Source: Chitinophaga skermanii
GTDB taxonomy: Bacteria; Bacteroidota; Bacteroidia; Chitinophagales; Chitinophagaceae
Length of the DNA stretch: 64,000 bases
Assembly (NCBI RefSeq): GCF_003259335.1
Contig: NZ_QLLL01000008.1
Coordinates: 1 to 64,000, forward strand
Direction of reading: 5' to 3'
Below, in pieces: positions 59,055 to 64,000 of the stretch (positions are counted from its first letter, which is position 1; every line of letters starts with the position of its first letter). The translations under genes and the position numbers were made by a program. Below the pieces are notes generated by a model, which saw nothing but the letters and a program-made list of their open reading frames with translations, ran no database searches and had not been told where the DNA came from.

Positions 59055-60302
59055 ATGTATTTAATCCGATTGATTGGCATGTCTTTATTGTCGGTAATGG
59101 GCAACACTGGCTGCAATAACGCGCCTGCATCTAACCCTGCCGATAGTACGAAAACCTCGGCTGCTGAAGCTCCGGCAGCAGCAACAACCGTTAAATTACA
59201 GCTAGTAACCGACCATTTTATTTCACCGGTAGCCATGGCTACGCCGGGCGACGGTTCTAACCGTTTATTTATTTGCCAGAAAGAGGGTAAAGTATGGATC
59301 ATCGAAAACGGGAAGTTGGTACCTACTCCTTTCCTGGATGTAGCGGCCGACATGGTGAAGATTAATGAAGCATACGATGAACGCGGCCTATTGGGAATCG
59401 CCTTCCATCCACAATACAAATCAAACGGTAAGTTCTACGTGTACTACAGTGCACCATCTACCACGAAAGGTAGCAACCACCGTAGCGTAGTAGCGGAATA
59501 TAAAGTGTCGAACAATAAGAACGTGGCGAACAAAGCCTCCAAACGTGAAGTGTTAACATTCGAGCAGCCGGAATCTAACCACAACGGGGGTGATATTATT
59601 TTCGGGAAAGATGGCTACTTGTACATTGCCTCTGGCGATGGCGGTGGAGGTGGCGATAAGCACGGTTCCATCGGTAATGGCCAGAACATGAATACCCTAT
59701 TAGGGAAAATTTTACGGATTGATGTGAACAGTGGTAGCCCTTACAGTGTTCCATCTAGTAACCCATTTGTTAACCAAGCAAATGTACGGCCCGAAATTTG
59801 GGCTTATGGTTTACGTAACCCATGGCGTATATCGTTCGATAAACCTACCGGTAGGCTGTTTACGGGCGATGTAGGTCAAAATCAATACGAAGAAGTAGAC
59901 ATTATCACGAAAGGCGGTAACTACGGCTGGCGTATCATGGAAGGTTACCATGAATTTAACGTGCCGAATGGCGCCGATAAATCCAAGTTAATCGAGCCGA
60001 TCCACGAGTACGATCACAAAACAGGGATCAGTATCACCGGTGGATATATTTACCGCGGGAAAGCCATTCCTGCCCTTACAGGCAAATACGTTTTCGGCGA
60101 CTATAACGGTAAAACATGGACGTTAACACAATCCGGCAATAAATGGACACGCGATGACCTCAACTTCCAAAATAAGCCGAATACCAACTTGGCCGTATTG
60201 AGCTTCGGTGAAGACGAACAAGGGGAAATTTATGTACTTACAAGCTCTTCCGATAGTAAAGGTTTTAAAGGTGCCGTGTATAAATTGGTACCCGCCACGT
60301 GA
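59055..60302 (+). CDS. PQQ-dependent sugar dehydrogenase-like protein (GSDH family), exported
   Basis: Protein of 415 residues, six-bladed propeller of the glucose/sorbosone dehydrogenase family (PF07995). A short hydrophobic leader with GNTGCNN (Cys20) may be a lipoprotein signal, though Asn at -3 is atypical; a Thr/Ala/Ser-rich linker follows. Signatures: ERGLLGIAFHPQY, LYIASGDGGGGGDKHGSIGNGQN, EIWAYGLRNPWRISFD, LFTGDVGQNQYEEVD, GGNYGWRIMEG. It should oxidise a sugar at the cell surface with PQQ as cofactor, but many relatives are uncharacterised and may not bind PQQ. It stands alone upstream of prc, with 176 bp between. Confidence 0.87.
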   Translation: MYLIRLIGMSLLSVMGNTGCNNAPASNPADSTKTSAAEAPAAATTVKLQLVTDHFISPVAMATPGDGSNRLFICQKEGKVWIIENGKLVPTPFLDVAADMVKINEAYDERGLLGIAFHPQYKSNGKFYVYYSAPSTTKGSNHRSVVAEYKVSNNKNVANKASKREVLTFEQPESNHNGGDIIFGKDGYLYIASGDGGGGGDKHGSIGNGQNMNTLLGKILRIDVNSGSPYSVPSSNPFVNQANVRPEIWAYGLRNPWRISFDKPTGRLFTGDVGQNQYEEVDIITKGGNYGWRIMEGYHEFNVPNGADKSKLIEPIHEYDHKTGISITGGYIYRGKAIPALTGKYVFGDYNGKTWTLTQSGNKWTRDDLNFQNKPNTNLAVLSFGEDEQGEIYVLTSSSDSKGFKGAVYKLVPAT

Positions 60303-60478
60303 TAATTGCCGTTGGTAGATTTTCGCTTGGTTTTGGACCCATATAACGTATCTTTAATGCCTGGTCTAATTTGAACGCTAGGCACAGGTGGACGGTAATG
60401 TTTTGTTAAAAGCAAAACGACCGTGGTACGACCGGGACGAATAATTTAATTTTGAGAAAGCACTTAAGAAGGATGTAT

Positions 60479-62620
60479 ATGAGAATGAAACTGAAAGCCA
60501 TCATACCCATTTTGCTACTCACTGTTTCAGTAGGTGTGTTTGCATTTTCGAGGTTTGGATATAAAATTGACCCGCCCGGTCGATACGAAGCCATCATTCA
60601 ATTGGTGGGGACGATTTTGAAGGAAGGGCACTACCAACCGAAACCAATCGACGATGCTTTCTCGCAAGCCGTTGCGAAGAAGTATTTGAAGATCTTGGAC
60701 GTGGAAAAGAAATTCTTCCTACAATCGGATATTGAAAAAATAAACGCTGTTGATAAGCATATCGACAACGAGTTGTTAGATGCAGCTCCATTGGAGTTCT
60801 TCGCTACCACCAATGAAATCATCAAGAAGAGAATAGCTGAAGCAGGTGCCCTCTACCCAGAGATTCTTGCGAAGCCATTCGACTTCAACACCAACGAAAA
60901 AATTACCTTGGATGTAGATGCGATCAACTTCCCGAAAGATGAAGCCGATCGTAAAGAAGCATGGCGCAAGATGTTGAAATATCGTACGCTGGAGAAATTA
61001 ACAGAGTTACAAGACATCCAAGAGAAATCGAAAGGTAAAGCCGATTTCAAAGCAAAATCTGATAAAGAACTTGAAGCAGAAGCACGCGAAAAAGTATTGA
61101 AAGTATACGATCGCTACTTCGACCGCTTGAAAAATAAAATGAACGACGACGAACGCTTCTCTATGTTCGTAAACGCCATCACTACTACGATGGACCCGCA
61201 TACCGACTACATGCCACCGGCAGATAAACGCTACTTCCAAGAGCAAATGGCCGGTAAATTCTACGGTATTGGTGCGCAACTGAAAGAAGAAGATGGTCGT
61301 ATTAAAATCGTAAGCATCGTTACAGGTTCTCCTAGCTGGAAACAAGGCCAATTGAAAGCAGATGATGTGATCCTCAAAGTGGCGCAAGGCGATAAAGAAC
61401 CAGTTGATATCACCGGTTTTGCGAGTGAAGATGCGGTGAAATTAATCCGTGGAGCACAAGGTACAGAAGTACGCTTAACAGTAAAAAGCACGGATGGTAC
61501 CGTGAAAACCGTAGCCATTATCCGTGATGAAATTGTGCTCGACGAAACGTTTGCTAAATCTGCCATTATTAATGGTTCGCATAAAATTGGGTATATCTAC
61601 TTACCGGAATTCTATGCCGATTTCAACGATAGAAACGGTGCTAGCTGTGCGGAAGACATCGAAAAAGAAATCAAGAAATTGAAAGCAGAAAACGTAGATG
61701 GTATCATCTTGGATTTACGCTTCAATAGTGGTGGTTCTTTACCAGATGTAGTGAAAATGGCCGGCTTATTCGTACCAGAAGGCCCTGTAGTACAAGTACG
61801 TGCCCGTGGTAACGATGTACAAGTATTGCGCGACCGCGATAAGAACGTGCAGTACGATGGTCCTTTAGCTATTATGGTGAACGAATACAGTGCCTCAGCA
61901 TCTGAAATCTTAGCCGCAGCATTACAAGATTACAAACGTGCCGTTATCATCGGTAGCAATACCTTCGGTAAAGGTTCAGTTCAAAGAATATTGGAATTGG
62001 ATAACTTCGTGAAAGGTGATTTCGGTGGTAGCTTAGGCGGCTTGAAATTAACTGTACAGAAGTTCTACCGTATCAATGGTGGTTCTACGCAATTAAAAGG
62101 TGTAGCACCAGATGTAACGTTGCCAGATCCATACTACGAAACAGGCGAACGTAAAGATCCAGATGCTTTGAAATGGGACGAAATTCCTAAAGCAGGTTAC
62201 ACTACTTGGAATGACCCAGTAGACGTAAACACCCTCCGTAAAAACAGCGAGAAGAGAATGGCCAATAACGAGTCGTTCAAAATCATCAACGACAACATTT
62301 CGATGTTGAAGAAATTAGATGAACAAAAAACTTACCCGCTGAACATTACAGCGTTCAAAGCAGAACAAAAATCTAATACAGCCGCGTTAAAGAAATACGA
62401 TAACGCGAACGATAAAGTAAACCCGTTGAACATGAACGCACTGAAAGTTGACCTCGATAGAATCGCAGGCGACAGTTCAAAACTTGCCCGCAGCAAAGAG
62501 TGGGTAAACTTAAGGACAAAAGATCCTTACTTGAACGAAGCAGTGAATGTAATGAACGACCTCATCGGCATTTCATTACCAAAAATGAAAAGCAACAACT
62601 TGATGAGCACAAAGAACTAA
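60479..62620 (+). CDS. prc: Carboxy-terminal (tail-specific) processing protease
   Basis: S41A serine protease of about 713 residues. N-terminal signal/anchor (IIPILLLTVSVGVFAF), a helical domain to about residue 230, a PDZ domain (FYGIGAQLKEEDGRIKIVSIVTGSPSWKQG...) and the protease core. The Ser/Lys dyad is in NEYSASASEILAAALQDY (Ser near 473) and NTFGKGSVQ (Lys near 497). A DUF3340-like C-terminal domain follows. It degrades or trims periplasmic proteins from their C-termini. Three in-frame ATGs (60473, 60479, 60485) compete; 60479 has AGAAGG at a suitable distance. A -7-like TAATTTTG lies at 60447-60454. Confidence 0.94.
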   Translation: MRMKLKAIIPILLLTVSVGVFAFSRFGYKIDPPGRYEAIIQLVGTILKEGHYQPKPIDDAFSQAVAKKYLKILDVEKKFFLQSDIEKINAVDKHIDNELLDAAPLEFFATTNEIIKKRIAEAGALYPEILAKPFDFNTNEKITLDVDAINFPKDEADRKEAWRKMLKYRTLEKLTELQDIQEKSKGKADFKAKSDKELEAEAREKVLKVYDRYFDRLKNKMNDDERFSMFVNAITTTMDPHTDYMPPADKRYFQEQMAGKFYGIGAQLKEEDGRIKIVSIVTGSPSWKQGQLKADDVILKVAQGDKEPVDITGFASEDAVKLIRGAQGTEVRLTVKSTDGTVKTVAIIRDEIVLDETFAKSAIINGSHKIGYIYLPEFYADFNDRNGASCAEDIEKEIKKLKAENVDGIILDLRFNSGGSLPDVVKMAGLFVPEGPVVQVRARGNDVQVLRDRDKNVQYDGPLAIMVNEYSASASEILAAALQDYKRAVIIGSNTFGKGSVQRILELDNFVKGDFGGSLGGLKLTVQKFYRINGGSTQLKGVAPDVTLPDPYYETGERKDPDALKWDEIPKAGYTTWNDPVDVNTLRKNSEKRMANNESFKIINDNISMLKKLDEQKTYPLNITAFKAEQKSNTAALKKYDNANDKVNPLNMNALKVDLDRIAGDSSKLARSKEWVNLRTKDPYLNEAVNVMNDLIGISLPKMKSNNLMSTKN

Positions 62621-62647
62621 ATTCAACTAGTCAAGATCCGAAACAGA

Positions 62648-62676
62648 AAAGGGCCACTACATCGTAGCGGCCCTTT
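62648..62676. terminator. Terminator between converging prc and oxyR
   Basis: AAAGGGCCACTAC (62648-62660) and GTAGCGGCCCTTT (62664-62676) pair with one A-C mismatch; T and A runs flank it, so it serves prc and partly oxyR. Confidence 0.85.
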
Positions 62677-62700
62677 CTATTTGTAATAAAGAGGTATTAC

Positions 62701-63651
62701 TTATTTCTTATCAATTACAATATCTACTACGCGCTTCGTTTTCTTCACCTTCATCTTCTCTGGCACATTCATTAAAATCTCCTTTTTGAACGCTTCAATC
62801 ACCGCTTGTTTAATGAAATAACGGTGTGTTACCAAGCTAATTTCACGTACAGGTTCGGGTGATTTAAAGAAGCGAACGAGGTTCATTTGTTTAGCAGAGA
62901 GATCTTGCAACGACAACTCCGGCAAAATAGTGTAGCCTTCGTTGAGTTCTACCATGCGCTTCAGTGTTTCCACGCTGCCGGTGTTGTATTCCAAATTCTT
63001 ATGTTCGCCCATCATAAACTTATCGTTACAGATGTTCAGCACTTGGTTGCGCATGCAATGGCCTTCATTCAATAACCATACATCTTTGATATCGAGTTCT
63101 TCCGGCAGGATGAACTTTTTATCGTGGAGTTTATTGGATTTAGCAGCATATACCACGAAAGATTCGTAGAACATGGGATGCTCTTCCAAGTGTTGATTAT
63201 ATAAAGGAGTAGCTAAAATGCCGCAATCGAGCTGTTCTTGGCGTAACAGTTGAATGATTTGCTCGGTGGAATATTCCCATATTTCGAGCTTTACACGCGG
63301 GTATTTCTTCATAAACCCCGTAATAATGCGCGGCAAAAGATAGGGCGCTAATGTAGGAATAATACCAACTTTCAAGTTCCCTTGGACCTCTTTCTTCTGG
63401 TCGGCAATGATTTCCTTAATTCTTGCGTTTTCTTTTATGATGATGCGTGCTTGTGCAATCACAGCACTACCAATTTCCGTTGGTACTACAGGTAATTTGC
63501 TCCTATCAAACAACTTGGCGCCCAGCTCATCTTCCAGTTTCTGAATTTGCATACTCAGCGTAGGCTGCGTAACAAAGCATTTTTCGGCGGCTGTTACAAA
63601 ACTTCTGTATGTATCTACCGCCACTATGTATTCGAGTTGTACCGTCGTCAT
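62701..63651 (-). CDS. oxyR: Hydrogen-peroxide-sensing LysR regulator
   Basis: Protein of 316 residues. The N-terminal winged helix is SFVTAAEKCFVTQPTLSMQIQKLEDELGAKLFDR; the effector domain follows from about residue 90. GHCMRNQVLNIC places cysteines at residues 199 and 208, the exact positions of the redox pair in E. coli OxyR, which distinguishes it from other LysR proteins. A basic C-terminal extension (KMKVKKTKRVVDIVIDKK) is additional. It should activate peroxide-defence genes after disulfide formation; none of the usual targets (katG, ahpC, dps) lies in the window. It is divergent from a DUF3052 gene. Confidence 0.94.
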   Translation of the reverse strand: MTTVQLEYIVAVDTYRSFVTAAEKCFVTQPTLSMQIQKLEDELGAKLFDRSKLPVVPTEIGSAVIAQARIIIKENARIKEIIADQKKEVQGNLKVGIIPTLAPYLLPRIITGFMKKYPRVKLEIWEYSTEQIIQLLRQEQLDCGILATPLYNQHLEEHPMFYESFVVYAAKSNKLHDKKFILPEELDIKDVWLLNEGHCMRNQVLNICNDKFMMGEHKNLEYNTGSVETLKRMVELNEGYTILPELSLQDLSAKQMNLVRFFKSPEPVREISLVTHRYFIKQAVIEAFKKEILMNVPEKMKVKKTKRVVDIVIDKK

Positions 63652-63734
63652 ATTCTTTCCTCAATAAATTTTCCGCGTTAAAGGTATTGATAAAACCTAT
63701 TTAATTCGTTATTTTAATATAGAATTGCAAATTT

Positions 63735-64000
63735 ATGATGCACGATAAGGCCTTAAAAAGTAAATTATTATGGAAGGATGACAATACACCTTATTATTGC
63801 CTCCATCTTCCCCCCGCGCTCCACGATCAATTTCAAGGCGAAAACCTTGAAGAGGTACTACCTACCAGTAAAAAGGCGCCTATCGAGTATATCATGCTAT
63901 TCGTAACCACGTCGGCCGAATTACAGAAGGAATTGCCAAAAGTATTACCCCGACTGGTTCCCAACGCCAAATGCTGGATCGCCTTCCCGAAAAAGACGGC
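63735..64000 (+). CDS. DUF3052-like protein, 5' part (truncated by window end)
   Basis: The frame opens at ATG 63735 (or 63738) and runs off the window after 88 complete codons. The visible part, LHLPPALHDQFQG...IEYIMLFVTTSAELQKELPKVLPRLVPNAKCWIAFPKKT, matches the DUF3052 pattern (a short domain ending in a W-x-A-x-PKK segment). Function unknown. It is divergent from oxyR with 83 bp between, so peroxide control is possible but unproven. Confidence 0.75.
   Translation, partial: MMHDKALKSKLLWKDDNTPYYCLHLPPALHDQFQGENLEEVLPTSKKAPIEYIMLFVTTSAELQKELPKVLPRLVPNAKCWIAFPKKT

Overview
The window is chromosomal DNA of a Bacteroidota bacterium, most likely a soil- or plant-associated member of the Chitinophagaceae. 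Evidence: a 1967-residue secreted protein ends in a type IX secretion (gliding-motility) C-terminal domain; several promoters fit the Bacteroidota consensus TTTG-N19-21-TAnnTTTG; and the small families present (DUF6496, DUF6766, lmo0937-like, multiple DinB) are typical of that group. There is no rRNA or tRNA gene, no CRISPR array and no prophage; the only mobile trace is the 3' end of a probable IS3-type transposase at the left edge.

Layout. 1-1842: transposase tail, two short-period tandem repeats, an orphan membrane protein and palindrome-rich non-coding DNA. 1843-9749: a complete isoleucine/valine operon ilvE-ilvD-ilvB-ilvN-ilvC-ilvA behind a promoter, a 28-residue Ile/Val-rich leader peptide and an attenuator terminator. 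9769-10520: short-chain dehydrogenase with an HxlR-like operator. 10606-19106: FAD oxidoreductase, then a hemicellulose/pentose block (GH95 fucosidase, SGLT-type sugar symporter, xylulokinase, xylose isomerase). 19137-20622: a hydrolase-DinB pair behind three TetR-type operator palindromes. 20645-26548: giant T9SS repeat protein. 26669-30049: mutarotase, tiny membrane protein, DHA2 drug exporter with its TetR regulator and matching operators. 30161-33132: CarboxypepD_reg-like protein; an ECF sigma factor followed by an unusual fusion of an anti-sigma domain, one membrane helix and a trypsin-like protease; a divergent small lipoprotein. 33329-41437: aromatic amino-acid operon (pheA, aminotransferase, tyrA, DAHP synthase/chorismate mutase, aroB, aroA, aroC) preceded by two consecutive leader-peptide attenuators rich in Phe and Tyr codons. 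41456-47207: S15 hydrolase, two DinB proteins, a PQQ-type propeller, DUF2199, FKBP. 47470-52715: a cluster of extremely charged, low-complexity and stress-type proteins (disordered R/D/N/Y protein, two DUF892 proteins of which one seems to have lost its metal ligands, DUF6766, DUF6496/histone-H1-like). 53073-58837: repeats, gcvP, a YkgJ-type protein, an 11-bp-period repeat and an MFS exporter. 59055-64000: sugar-dehydrogenase-like lipoprotein, Prc protease, OxyR and a truncated DUF3052 gene.

The most striking system is regulatory. The window holds three ribosome-mediated transcription attenuators: one for ilv and two in tandem for the aromatic operon. In each, a short ORF crowded with codons for the pathway's end products is followed by an intrinsic terminator. 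In each, the segment that could pair with the terminator's 5' arm (an antiterminator) overlaps the last codons or stop of the leader peptide, as the classic attenuation model requires. The second candidate for novelty is the sigma factor/anti-sigma-protease fusion with a shared promoter-like motif in the divergent region. All functional statements are read from sequence and family knowledge; no searches were run.
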